A DNA stretch of 32,545 nt from Acidobacteriota bacterium (GTDB lineage: Bacteria > Acidobacteriota > Terriglobia > Acidiferrales > UBA7541). This document shows, piece after piece, positions 1 through 6,897 of the stretch. The translations under genes and the position numbers were made by a program. Where the stretch lies: NCBI GenBank assembly GCA_021812285.1, contig JAKAOH010000019.1:1-32545 (forward strand), read 5' to 3'. Position 1 is the stretch's first letter. The number at the start of each line of letters is the position of its first letter. A model generated the notes under the pieces. The model saw only the letters and a program-made list of their open reading frames with translations, was not told where the DNA came from and did not search any database.

Positions 1-124
1 GCGGAAGATTCGCGTTTCCGGCGGCGCCGATCACGTCCGCGTCTCGACGCACATCTTCACGCAGCCGGCGGAAATCGACGCATTCTTCGAAGCGATGGAC
101 GCGGGGCTTCGCAGCGGGAGGTAG
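1..124 (+). CDS. C-terminal end of a class V aminotransferase-like enzyme (partial)
   Basis: The reading frame beginning at base 2 is open to a TAG at 122-124 and gives about 40 residues ending in DAGLRSGR. The segment with VRVSTHIFTQPAEIDAFF resembles the extreme C-terminus of PLP-dependent class V aminotransferase-fold proteins (isopenicillin-N-epimerase / cysteine-desulfurase-like), where an R-[VI]-S-x-H-x-[FY]-[NT] stretch is followed by a helix. The PLP lysine and the rest of the enzyme lie outside the window, so the substrate cannot be named. The family call rests on memory of this tail motif only. Confidence 0.6.
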   Translation, partial: RKIRVSGGADHVRVSTHIFTQPAEIDAFFEAMDAGLRSGR

Positions 125-259
125 GAGCTACCCTGAGCTTTATGGTAAATCACCCGGTTCGGTATAGGCTCGTCCGGAGTATTCTTTTAGAGGGCCCGTG
201 CATGGGCCCGCTCGTTTGCCGCCCACTGCCTGGCCAGAGGGCTAGCTGGAAAGGGATGC

Positions 260-988
260 TTGGCTAAACAATCGCAACTTACACGTCCTCCTCTGAGGGA
301 GGCACTCGTTGACCTCCAGATTGTGGAGGAATTGCCCCTCCAGTGGGCGGAGGGCTTGGCCGGCCGACGCTTGCCTGGCTTCGAGGCTCCAAAGCCAATC
401 CGGCAGGGAAGGTTCTCGCTTCAGATGGAGGCTGACAGACCAGCGAAAGCCTCCGCCGCTGACGAACTCCTCGGTTGGCGATTCGACTCAGCCGACGGCG
501 CTAGGGTTGCACAATTGAGGAGGAACGGGGCCACACACAACGTCCTGAGAGGATACACCTCATGGGGAGAGATCAGGGCCGGTGCGCAAGAGGTCTGGCG
601 CCGGTACTGCGAGTGGACAAACCGTATAGTCGTTTCAAGGCTCGCCGTTCGATATATCAACGTGATCGAAATCCCGCTCGGGGCGGACTTCGACGAATAC
701 CTCGAGGCCGGACCGCGCGTTCCGCAGCCGCTTCCCCCGAAGGTGTCCCATTTTGTGTGCAGGCTAGAGATACCATTCTCTCCTGAAACCAAGGTGATCG
801 TAACCCAAGCGCTGGAGCCGCCCAGGCAGAACTGGCTCCCGGTAATCCTAGACATCGATGTACAATACGAGTGCAAGCTCCGAGGGGACTCTCCGGACGT
901 ATGGTCGAGGCTAGACGAGCTTCGCCCGATAAAAAACGCAGTGTTTTTTTCGTCTCTGACTGAAAGGGCGCTGGAGCCATACCGATGA
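260..988 (+). CDS. TIGR04255 family protein
   Basis: This 242-residue protein matches the pattern I know for the sporadically distributed TIGR04255 family: an N-terminal PPLREALVDLQ block, a central R-Y-I-N motif (RLAVRYINVIEIP) and a C-terminal K-N-A-V-F-F-S-S-L-T-E-R-A-L-E-P-Y block. Biochemical function is unknown. The start is a TTG at 260 preceded by GGAAAGGG at 248-255; the ATG at 256 is in another frame and stops at once. It overlaps the next gene by the four bases ATGA, so the two are probably translationally coupled. Arginine codons AGG/AGA and codons CTA/ATA are noticeably more frequent here than in neighbouring genes, which suggests horizontal acquisition. Confidence 0.8.
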   Translation: MAKQSQLTRPPLREALVDLQIVEELPLQWAEGLAGRRLPGFEAPKPIRQGRFSLQMEADRPAKASAADELLGWRFDSADGARVAQLRRNGATHNVLRGYTSWGEIRAGAQEVWRRYCEWTNRIVVSRLAVRYINVIEIPLGADFDEYLEAGPRVPQPLPPKVSHFVCRLEIPFSPETKVIVTQALEPPRQNWLPVILDIDVQYECKLRGDSPDVWSRLDELRPIKNAVFFSSLTERALEPYR

Positions 989-1470
989 CCGCACACTGCC
1001 CCACTTACGATGAAGGATTCGCACCAGCCACCCCCGCTGAGGTCGAAGCGGGTAGGGAGGCCGCCTACGTTCGACGTGAGTTGGAGAGGTTACTGAGGGA
1101 TTATGCTGCTCCCCGGCTACAGCCCCTGGTTCTCGAGATCGAGAATCTTAGCTTCGAAGGGCGGAAGACCGAAAATCTCGAGCCCGGCGCAATTCCCGTC
1201 GACGAGGAAACCGCGGGGGCTGCCATTTCCTTTGCACGGCTCCTGCCGCGCTCGCTTCCTGCGCCAGAGGTTTCGCCGGAGGCCGACGGAGAGATTTCAT
1301 TCGATTGGGTCGGCCTCGAAGGTAGGATGTTCACCGTAAGCATCGACAGAACAGGTCGGATTGCGTACGCCGGCAGATTTGGAGACAAGTCCAAAATACA
1401 TGGGACCGAGCAGCTTTCTCAGGCGTGTCCAGCAGAAATTATCCGCGGCATTGCGAGGGCTTGCAGCTAG
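985..1470 (+). CDS. Uncharacterised partner of the TIGR04255 protein
   Basis: This 161-residue protein starts at an ATG overlapping the upstream stop (ATGA), so it is co-translated with the TIGR04255 gene. The N-terminal half is charged and probably helical (VRRELERLLRDYAAPRLQPL). The C-terminal half has a beta-rich pattern (ISFDWVGLEGRMFTVSIDRTGRIAYAGRFGDKSKIHGTE) followed by a helix (CPAEIIRGIARA). I recall small proteins with this W-x-n-V-S-x-D-x-x-G-x-x-x-Y-A and H-G-T pattern next to TIGR04255 genes, but no function is known to me. There is no signal peptide or membrane segment, so it is presumably cytoplasmic. Confidence 0.7.
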   Translation: MTAHCPTYDEGFAPATPAEVEAGREAAYVRRELERLLRDYAAPRLQPLVLEIENLSFEGRKTENLEPGAIPVDEETAGAAISFARLLPRSLPAPEVSPEADGEISFDWVGLEGRMFTVSIDRTGRIAYAGRFGDKSKIHGTEQLSQACPAEIIRGIARACS

Positions 1471-1513
1471 CTCTCAGGCCCCCCGCCAACAGCTCTGCGG
1501 TGCGGATTCCAGG

Positions 1514-1879
1514 TTGAGTCGGTTCATCTTCTGGAAGAGCCAGTTCAGCAACGGTCGGCCCAAGGCATCCGCTTTCATTCCCCCACCGAACCTGAAAACT
1601 TCCGCCTTCTGGATAGATGGACTGGAGGACCGAGCGATCTGGGACTTGGGAGACAATGAGGCTGGACGAGGCCGTGGCAAAAGGCCCCGCGGACGTGCTG
1701 ATCTCAAATCGAACGACGTGGCCGAGGTCGGCTTGGCTTGCGTTTCCGATCCATCACCGCATCCACGGCACTTGAATATCTGCGGGTGGCCAAACGAGAA
1801 GGATGAGCAAAAGGCGGTTGCGCTGGAGCTATGTAGCAGGGCGACGCTTCACACCCGCGAGCTAGAGGAGATTGCATGA
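1514..1879 (+). CDS. Uncharacterised third gene of the TIGR04255 cassette
   Basis: The frame is open from an ATG at 1361, but that start would overlap the preceding gene by about 110 bases. Family-like sequence begins only at LSRFIFWKSQFS, so I chose the in-frame TTG at 1514 (121 residues); its ribosome site is weak. The conserved-looking core is KASAFIPPPNLKTSAFWIDGL, then IWDLGDN, a GRADL element, and PHPRHLNICGWPNEKDEQKAVALELCSRATL. I recall proteins with an A-F-x-P-P-x-N-L-K start and an N-I-x-G-W-P-x-E-K-D-E-Q-K motif as frequent uncharacterised neighbours of TIGR04255 genes. The 3' end overlaps the opposite-strand hicB remnant by 18 bases. Confidence 0.65.
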   Translation: MSRFIFWKSQFSNGRPKASAFIPPPNLKTSAFWIDGLEDRAIWDLGDNEAGRGRGKRPRGRADLKSNDVAEVGLACVSDPSPHPRHLNICGWPNEKDEQKAVALELCSRATLHTRELEEIA

Positions 1880-2074
1880 CCTCGCTGCCGGGGCGAAGCC
1901 AAGCAGACGAAGGTCTTCGCCTTCCAGGTGCAACGCCACCGCCTCGCGCAAGTTCGCAACAACTTCATCGAGCGTCGCTCCTTGCGTGACCACGGGTATT
2001 TCCACGCACTCAGCGACGAAGCCGGATTGATCGCCTGGGCGGATGACAGCTTTGATGGTGTGCTGCAGAACCAT
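1862..2074 (-). pseudogene. hicB: Orphan HicB-family antitoxin, apparently truncated at its 3' end
   Basis: The first roughly 60 residues are a clear HicB (UPF0150-like) domain: TIKAVIRPGDQSGFVAECVEIPVVT, then TLDEVVANLREAVALHLEGED. After GFAP (about base 1889) the expected C-terminal strand is replaced by a short unrelated tail, ARSCNLL. The break coincides with the 3' end of the TIGR04255 cassette on the other strand. No hicA toxin is visible on either side: 2075-2163 is too short and the downstream side is occupied by the cassette. HicB normally binds its HicA mRNase partner and represses the operon. Here it looks like a remnant or a solitary antitoxin; 70 residues could still fold as the partial domain. 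Confidence 0.7.
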
Positions 2075-2102
2075 AATCCCGGCAGCTTATGCCGACGGCA
2101 GA

Positions 2103-2131
2103 ATCGTAACAGACCACTCCAATCCCTACAA
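2103..2131 (-). promoter_or_regulatory. Candidate promoter for hicB
   Basis: On the minus strand a TTGTAG hexamer (2131-2126) is followed after 17 bases by TACGAT (2108-2103), about 30 bases upstream of the hicB ATG. Spacing is ideal but both hexamers deviate from consensus, so this is a weak prediction. Confidence 0.3.
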
Positions 2132-2137
2132 CAACCT

Positions 2138-2156
2138 GGCTTCGCGGGGCGAAGCC
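2138..2156 (-). terminator. Hairpin downstream of the proline-racemase-family gene
   Basis: GGCTTCG (2138-2144) and CGAAGCC (2150-2156) form a perfect 7-bp stem with a 5-base loop, 8 bases beyond the stop codon of the minus-strand gene ending at 2164. No T-run follows on that strand, so it is a weak terminator or an RNA 3'-end stabiliser. Confidence 0.35.
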
Positions 2157-2163
2157 GCTGCGG

Positions 2164-3246
2164 TCATCGGGTCGGCGGGCGGTTTGAAACGCGGCCCCAG
2201 ATGTCGCCGACAGTAAAACCCTCGGGAAAGGGATCGTCGGCTTCGACGACATATTGCACGAGGCCGGTGATCCAGGCGCGGCCGGAGAGAGTGGGCACGA
2301 CGGCGCGATAGGGGCCGACGCGCGTTTCTTCAATCAAGCGGCCGGTGAACGTGGTGCCGAGAATGCCTTCGTGAACAAAATCCTCATGCAGCCCGAGCTT
2401 CCCTTTCGCATAAAGCGCAGCCATGCGCGCGCAAGTGCCGGTGCCGCAGGGTGAGCGGTCGAGCGCGCCCGTCCACGATTCAGGGCGGTCCCAATCGAGT
2501 TCGCCGGTGGAAACCACCACCGCGTTGCGGCCCGAAACGCCGGAACGGTTCGGCGCGCCGGTGAGTTCGGCGATGGTGACGCCCTGAATCGCCGGATTTT
2601 CGGGATGCGTTACGGGCAATTGTTCGCGGGCGGCCGCTTTGATCATTTCGCCCACGCGAACGATGTCGCGCGCCTGGTCAGGTTCGAGGCGCAAACCGAA
2701 CGGCGCGGCGTCGGCAATCACGTAAAACATGCCACCCCAGGCGACGTCCACGCGCACGGCGCCAAGGCCGCGAACTTCGATTGGCGCATCCAGATGGACG
2801 GCAAAGGCCGGGACGTTGCGAAACGTGACTTTCGTCACGCGGCCGGCGGAAACTTCCGCTTCGATTTCAATGAGCCCGGCCGGGCTTTCGAGCACCAGAT
2901 GCGTCACCGGCTCGCGCGCTGGAACGATGCCTGTTTCGAGCAGCGCCGTCACGACGCAAATGGTGTTCGTGCCCGACATCGCCGGATATTCCACCTGTTC
3001 CATGATGACGTAGCCGGCTTGCGCTTCCGGCCGCGTGGGCGGCAGCAGCAGATTGCAATTTGAAGCGGGATAGCCGCGCGGCTCGCGCAGCATGAGTTTC
3101 CGCAAGCCGTCGTGATGCTCGGCCAGATAGCGCATTTTTTCGAACATGCTACGGCCGGGAACATCGCTCACGCCGCCGGTGATGACGCGGCCGGGCTCGC
3201 CGCAGGCGTGAAGGTCCACGGCGGTAATCATGCGGGAAAACTGCAT
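2164..3246 (-). CDS. Proline racemase / hydroxyproline 2-epimerase family protein (Ser/Cys type)
   Basis: The 360-residue protein spans the full proline racemase superfamily fold: an N-terminal AVDLHACGEPGRVITGG block, a first catalytic site at AMSGTNTI (Ser91) and a second at RSPCGTGTCARM (Cys267). Proline racemases and many 4-hydroxyproline 2-epimerases have Cys at both positions, and trans-3-hydroxyproline dehydratases have Cys/Thr. The Ser/Cys pair seen here is known in the superfamily and has been linked to hydroxyproline epimerisation. An amino-acid permease, proline dehydrogenase and a GntR regulator lie upstream on the same strand. The likely role is cytoplasmic interconversion of a (hydroxy)proline stereoisomer; exact substrate is uncertain. 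Confidence 0.85.
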   Translation of the reverse strand: MQFSRMITAVDLHACGEPGRVITGGVSDVPGRSMFEKMRYLAEHHDGLRKLMLREPRGYPASNCNLLLPPTRPEAQAGYVIMEQVEYPAMSGTNTICVVTALLETGIVPAREPVTHLVLESPAGLIEIEAEVSAGRVTKVTFRNVPAFAVHLDAPIEVRGLGAVRVDVAWGGMFYVIADAAPFGLRLEPDQARDIVRVGEMIKAAAREQLPVTHPENPAIQGVTIAELTGAPNRSGVSGRNAVVVSTGELDWDRPESWTGALDRSPCGTGTCARMAALYAKGKLGLHEDFVHEGILGTTFTGRLIEETRVGPYRAVVPTLSGRAWITGLVQYVVEADDPFPEGFTVGDIWGRVSNRPPTR

Positions 3247-3344
3247 CGGCAGGTCTCCTCCGGCTCGAACGATTGGGACGCGAGCGCCGCCTTTGCGGGC
3301 GCGGGCCGTTCAAAAGAACACGCGGAAACCTCTTTCGGCTGCGG

Positions 3345-4859
3345 CTATTTCTGCGAAACCGGCTCTTCCGCCATTTTCCGGCGCAGCAGCAAATAGACCG
3401 GCAGACCGAGAATCGTGATCACCAGGCCCGGCCACGTGGTTGCCGCGCGATAGACGAACAGCAGCACCAACACGATCGTGGCTCCCACGATATAGAGAGC
3501 CGGAACGACCGGGTAACCCGGCACGCGAAACGGCCGCGCGGCGTCCGGCCGCTTTTTGCGCAGGCGGAAAATTCCCGCGATGGTGAGCACGTAGAAAATC
3601 AGCGCCGAAGAGATGATGTAGTCGAGCAGGTTGCTGTAGAGGTTGCCGTAGGTTTGCGTCGCCGGATGGTAGGTGCGGGGCAGCACGAGGAAGATCGCCC
3701 ACACCCCCTGCGCGACAAGCGCCCAACCCGGAACGCGCGCCTTGTTCAGACGCCCGGCGGATTTGAAGAACAGACGGTCGCGGGACATCGCGTAATAGGC
3801 GCGGCCACCGGCGAGCACGAGGCCATTGATGCAGCCGAAGGTGGAAATCATGATCAGAATCGCCATCAGCGCGGGACCGAAGCCCGGAAAAACAACGCGA
3901 AGCATCGCCGTGGCCACGCGATCCTCGGGAGCGTGCTGCAGCGCGTGCAGCGGGAGAACCACCAGGTAAGCGAGGTTGGCCAGCAGGTACAGCACGATGA
4001 CCAGGACCGTCCCGATCGCGAGAGCGCGCGGCAAAGTGCGTTCCGGGTCGCGCACTTCGTCGGCGGCAAACGTGATGTCGTGCCAGGAATCGGCGGCAAA
4101 CAGCGAGCCGGACTGCGCGATGGAAAGCGCGACGAACAGCCCGAAAACCGTCACCGCATCCAGGCCCGTGGTGAGCGGCACCTGCCCACTGACGCGCCAC
4201 ATATGTGTGAAATTCTCGTGCACCGCCTCGGCGTTCCAGCCGAAGAACAGGCCGACGACGATCAGCCCGACCAGCGCGAGCGTTTTGGCCGAGGTGAAAA
4301 GATTCTGGACGATCTTGCCGTATTCCAGGCCGCGGCAATTCGTCCAGGTGAGCAGGATGATCACGACGATCGCCAGAAGCTGCACGGTGGAAAGCGAGAA
4401 GGCGTAGCCGGAGCTGACGTGGATCGGAGCGATCAGGTAATTGGTCTGGCTGATCGAAGGCCACAGAACGCCGGTGAACAAGGCGAAGGCGACGCCGACG
4501 GCGGCAATCGTTCCCGTTTGAATCACGCCGAAAAGCGTCCAGCCGTAGAGGAAACCCCACAGCGGCGAATACGCTTCCCGAAGGTACGTGTACATTCCCC
4601 CGGCGCGGGGAATCATCGAGGCCAGTTCGCCGTAGCTGAGCGCGGCGGCGATCGTGAGCGCGCCAGTGATCACCCAGGCCAGCAGCAAACCGCCGGTGCT
4701 GCCGATTTTCCGCGCCATATCGGCGGAAACGATGAAAATGCCCGAGCCGATCATGATGCCCACCACCACCATGACCGAATCGAACAGGCCAAGTCCACGA
4801 ACGAATCCCTGGCCCGTCTCCGGCTGAGCGGCGGAGGCCGATTCGCGTTGTTTCGCCAT
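3345..4859 (-). CDS. APC-superfamily amino acid permease
   Basis: This 504-residue polytopic membrane protein has about 12 hydrophobic segments. TM1 contains the APC hallmark VVVGIMIGSGIF; AALSYGELASMIPRAGGMYTYLREA matches the TM2 region and following loop of the APC/LAT family. The frame extends further upstream, but the ATG at 4859 has a GAGGG element at suitable distance and begins just before the family-typical soluble N-terminus (MAKQRESASAA). It sits 31 bases after the proline dehydrogenase stop and 98 bases before the epimerase, so the three are probably co-transcribed. Uptake of proline, hydroxyproline or a related amino acid is inferred from that context, not from binding-site residues. 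Confidence 0.88.
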   Translation of the reverse strand: MAKQRESASAAQPETGQGFVRGLGLFDSVMVVVGIMIGSGIFIVSADMARKIGSTGGLLLAWVITGALTIAAALSYGELASMIPRAGGMYTYLREAYSPLWGFLYGWTLFGVIQTGTIAAVGVAFALFTGVLWPSISQTNYLIAPIHVSSGYAFSLSTVQLLAIVVIILLTWTNCRGLEYGKIVQNLFTSAKTLALVGLIVVGLFFGWNAEAVHENFTHMWRVSGQVPLTTGLDAVTVFGLFVALSIAQSGSLFAADSWHDITFAADEVRDPERTLPRALAIGTVLVIVLYLLANLAYLVVLPLHALQHAPEDRVATAMLRVVFPGFGPALMAILIMISTFGCINGLVLAGGRAYYAMSRDRLFFKSAGRLNKARVPGWALVAQGVWAIFLVLPRTYHPATQTYGNLYSNLLDYIISSALIFYVLTIAGIFRLRKKRPDAARPFRVPGYPVVPALYIVGATIVLVLLFVYRAATTWPGLVITILGLPVYLLLRRKMAEEPVSQK

Positions 4860-4890
4860 GAGCGCGACCCTCGCTATTTCCGATTCGTTT

Positions 4891-5814
4891 CTAGCCGACC
4901 AGATTGCGGAACACGAAAAGGAGATTGGCCGGGCGTTCCGCAAGCCGGCGCATGTACCACGGAAACCAGTCCTTGCCGTAGGAGATCAGGACGCCCGCGC
5001 GCCAGCCGTCGCCTACCAGGCGAAGCTGTTCGGCGCGCTGGATACCGTAGAGCATGTGAAACTCGAAAGAGTTCTTCGCCAGATTGTTCTGGAGGGCGAC
5101 CTGCTGGATCCGATGGATCAGATCGCGATCGTGCGTGCCGATGACGGCGCGCATGCCGGCCTTTTGCGCTTCGGGGCTCAGCATGGTGGAGGCGAGCTGG
5201 AAATAGCTGGCGTCCACGTCGCTTTTCTTCGGATAGGCGATTTCCGGCGGTTCCTTGTAGGCGCCTTTCACCAGGCGAATCGCGGGTCCCAGCGGGATCA
5301 GCGTTTCCAGGTCCTTCGCCGTGCGGTACAGATACGATTGCAGGCAAACGCCGACGTTCGCCCGCAGGCCGCGAGCGCGGCGGTAGATGTCGAGCGTCGC
5401 GTCCACGTAGGAACTCGATTCCATATCCACCCAAACGATTTCGTCTCCGGCGGCTTCGAGCAACTGGCAAAGATTTTCGAAGCAGAACTCGCGGTCGAAA
5501 TCGAGTCCGAGTTGCGTCAGCTTGACGGAAATGACGGTGGGTAGATTCAAGGCGTTGATGCGGTGTAGGACGTCCCGATAGTGCTCGACGACCTCGTGGG
5601 CCTGCGAACGGTCGGTGAGGTTTTCGCCGAGCCGCGTGAAAATGGAATTCAGGCCCTGATCCCGCATCGCGCGCGCCGCCTCGACCGCGTCTTCCAGCTT
5701 CTCGCCCGGCATGAAGCGCCGCAGCGCCCGGCGGACGAACCGGTAGTTCATCGCCCGCTCGCGCATCCAGCGGCTTTCGGAACCCTTCAGCAGAATCGTC
5801 CTCATTACGCCCAT
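4891..5814 (-). CDS. putA: Proline dehydrogenase (monofunctional, FAD-dependent)
   Basis: The 307-residue protein has the (beta/alpha)8 proline dehydrogenase pattern: SIFTRLGENL near the N-terminus, ISVKLTQLG, VWVDMESSSY, VGVCLQSYLYRT, RLVKGAYKEPPE (catalytic Lys region), VIGTHD and the C-terminal YGKDWFPWYMRRLAERPAN containing the substrate-binding R-R-L-x-E-R. It oxidises L-proline to pyrroline-5-carboxylate and feeds electrons to the quinone pool. Length fits the stand-alone bacterial type rather than bifunctional PutA; no P5C dehydrogenase is in the window. I chose the ATG at 5814 (GGGGTGG upstream) over longer versions without family similarity. A second ATG three codons on is also possible. 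Confidence 0.92.
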   Translation of the reverse strand: MGVMRTILLKGSESRWMRERAMNYRFVRRALRRFMPGEKLEDAVEAARAMRDQGLNSIFTRLGENLTDRSQAHEVVEHYRDVLHRINALNLPTVISVKLTQLGLDFDREFCFENLCQLLEAAGDEIVWVDMESSSYVDATLDIYRRARGLRANVGVCLQSYLYRTAKDLETLIPLGPAIRLVKGAYKEPPEIAYPKKSDVDASYFQLASTMLSPEAQKAGMRAVIGTHDRDLIHRIQQVALQNNLAKNSFEFHMLYGIQRAEQLRLVGDGWRAGVLISYGKDWFPWYMRRLAERPANLLFVFRNLVG

Positions 5815-6016
5815 GAGCCACCCCAACTGGAGAAAAAATCGCTTCGATTCCGGAACGTACGTCCGGCGCGCGCGTCCGCCGGCTGATGCTCCAAAATCCT
5901 GCCCGCCGGCCACTCCCTTATGCTCCCACAGCAGCCGATTGCGCAAGCGATTCCGGCGTGAAAAACAGACAAATCCGGCGCGGGCGAAAAGCCCACGGAG
6001 ACTCGTTTTGCCGGTG

Positions 6017-6754
6017 TCACCAGCTTCCGCGCTCGCCCAGGCTTTCGATCACGCGCGCGAGCCGCTCGGCACCCAATTGCCAGTTGAGCTGGATGGCGCG
6101 CTCGGCGGCGTCCGCGTCGCCGCGCTCGATCGCCTCGATGATGCGGGCGTGCTCCTCCACCGATTTTCCCAACTGATCGGTGATCGCACTGGCGTACAAG
6201 CGCCAGTAGCGCTCGGTCTGCGGTTTGATCGCCGCGTGAATGGCCGAAAGCCGCGGTCCGGCGGCCGAATCCACCAGCACCTGATGGAATCCCATGTCGA
6301 GATCGAAAATGCGGCTCGGATCGCCGCCGCCGCTTTGCGCGAGTTTCGAGAGTTCGGCGTTGCCGGCAAGCAGCCGTTCGACGACGCGAGCGCGGGAATC
6401 CGCGTCCTGCTGCGCGAGCAGGCGGCCGGCCAGGCCCTCGATGTGGCCGACGATCCAATACAGCTCGTGCGAATCTTCCTTGGTGAGCGGAGCGACGGCC
6501 AGCCGCGCCTGGCGCGTGGTGCGATAGGCGACCACGTAGCCTTCCTGCTGCAGCCGGTGCAGCGCGCTGCGGACTGGCGTGCGGCTGATTTCCAGCCGGC
6601 GCGCGATATCGGCTTCGACCACACGGCTGCCCGGGGCCAGGCGGCCGCGAACGATCAGCTCGCGCAGCTTGCGGTAAGCGACGTCGAAGCTGCGTTCCCG
6701 ATGGTCGGCCGACACGCGAGCCGATTTCCGCGCGGTCCTGGATTTCGGCGTCAC
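6017..6754 (-). CDS. GntR-family (FCD-type) transcriptional regulator
   Basis: An N-terminal winged HTH (FDVAYRKLRELIVRGRLAPGSRVVEADIARRLEISRTPVRSALHRLQQEGYV) is followed by an all-helical FCD ligand-binding domain (HIEGLAGRLLA, FDLDMGFHQVLVDSAAG, EEHARIIEAIERGDADAAERAI). The GTG at 6754 is preceded by GGGAG and gives 245 residues, usual for FCD regulators. The alternative ATG at 6862 adds 36 low-complexity residues, lies inside the TTGTATACAA palindrome and lacks a ribosome site, but the predicted transcription start falls on it, so a leaderless start cannot be excluded. It probably controls the divergent lyase-SDR operon and perhaps the proline genes downstream on its own strand. Confidence 0.85.
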   Translation of the reverse strand: MTPKSRTARKSARVSADHRERSFDVAYRKLRELIVRGRLAPGSRVVEADIARRLEISRTPVRSALHRLQQEGYVVAYRTTRQARLAVAPLTKEDSHELYWIVGHIEGLAGRLLAQQDADSRARVVERLLAGNAELSKLAQSGGGDPSRIFDLDMGFHQVLVDSAAGPRLSAIHAAIKPQTERYWRLYASAITDQLGKSVEEHARIIEAIERGDADAAERAIQLNWQLGAERLARVIESLGERGSW

Positions 6755-6834
6755 GCCCCGCGCTCCCGGCGAAAAAGCGGCCGTCGCGAGCGGAAAACGA
6801 ACCGGTGAAGCGGGCACGGGAATGAGCGGCGAAC

Positions 6835-6863
6835 TTTCACGGGACTCCTTTTTTGTATACAAT
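6835..6863 (+). promoter_or_regulatory. Promoter of the DapA-family/SDR operon
   Basis: TTTCAC at 6835-6840 and TACAAT at 6858-6863 are 17 bases apart, placing a start site near 6870 and leaving a short leader containing GGGAGGAG (6877-6884) before the ATG at 6892. The -10 hexamer overlaps the GntR palindrome, an arrangement expected for repression. Confidence 0.5.
6853..6862. promoter_or_regulatory. Probable GntR/FCD operator palindrome
   Basis: TTGTATACAA is a perfect 10-bp palindrome centred in the divergent region between the GntR regulator and the DapA-family gene. FCD-type GntR proteins typically bind short T-G-T-A-x-A-C-A-like palindromes. Its overlap with both candidate promoters makes it the obvious autoregulatory operator. 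Confidence 0.6.
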
Positions 6864-6868
6864 CGCGG

Positions 6869-6897
6869 ATTCTAGTGGGAGGAGCCGCTAAATGCAA
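6869..6897 (-). promoter_or_regulatory. Divergent promoter for the GntR regulator
   Basis: On the minus strand TTGCAT (6897-6892) and TAGAAT (6874-6869) are separated by exactly 17 bases, putting the start site at about 6862, on the palindrome and on the upstream candidate ATG. The -35 hexamer overlaps the start codon of the opposite gene. Confidence 0.45.

Noticed and set aside
125-259. GGGCCC-gtgcat-GGGCCC inverted repeat near 193-210 before the TIGR04255 gene
   Set aside because: The arms are self-complementary GC runs with no T-run, so it is not clearly a terminator; no convincing promoter could be fixed here either.
1890-2156. An 11-bp direct repeat, GGGGCGAAGCC, at 1890-1900 and 2146-2156 flanking the hicB remnant
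   Set aside because: One copy is coding sequence of hicB and the other is part of a hairpin; in DNA this GC-rich a repeat of this length can arise by chance and nothing suggests transposition.
3273-5144. A 623-codon open frame on the plus strand opposite the permease
   Set aside because: It is antisense to a clear APC permease and its translation is low-complexity, charged and without family features; long antisense frames are expected in GC-rich coding DNA.
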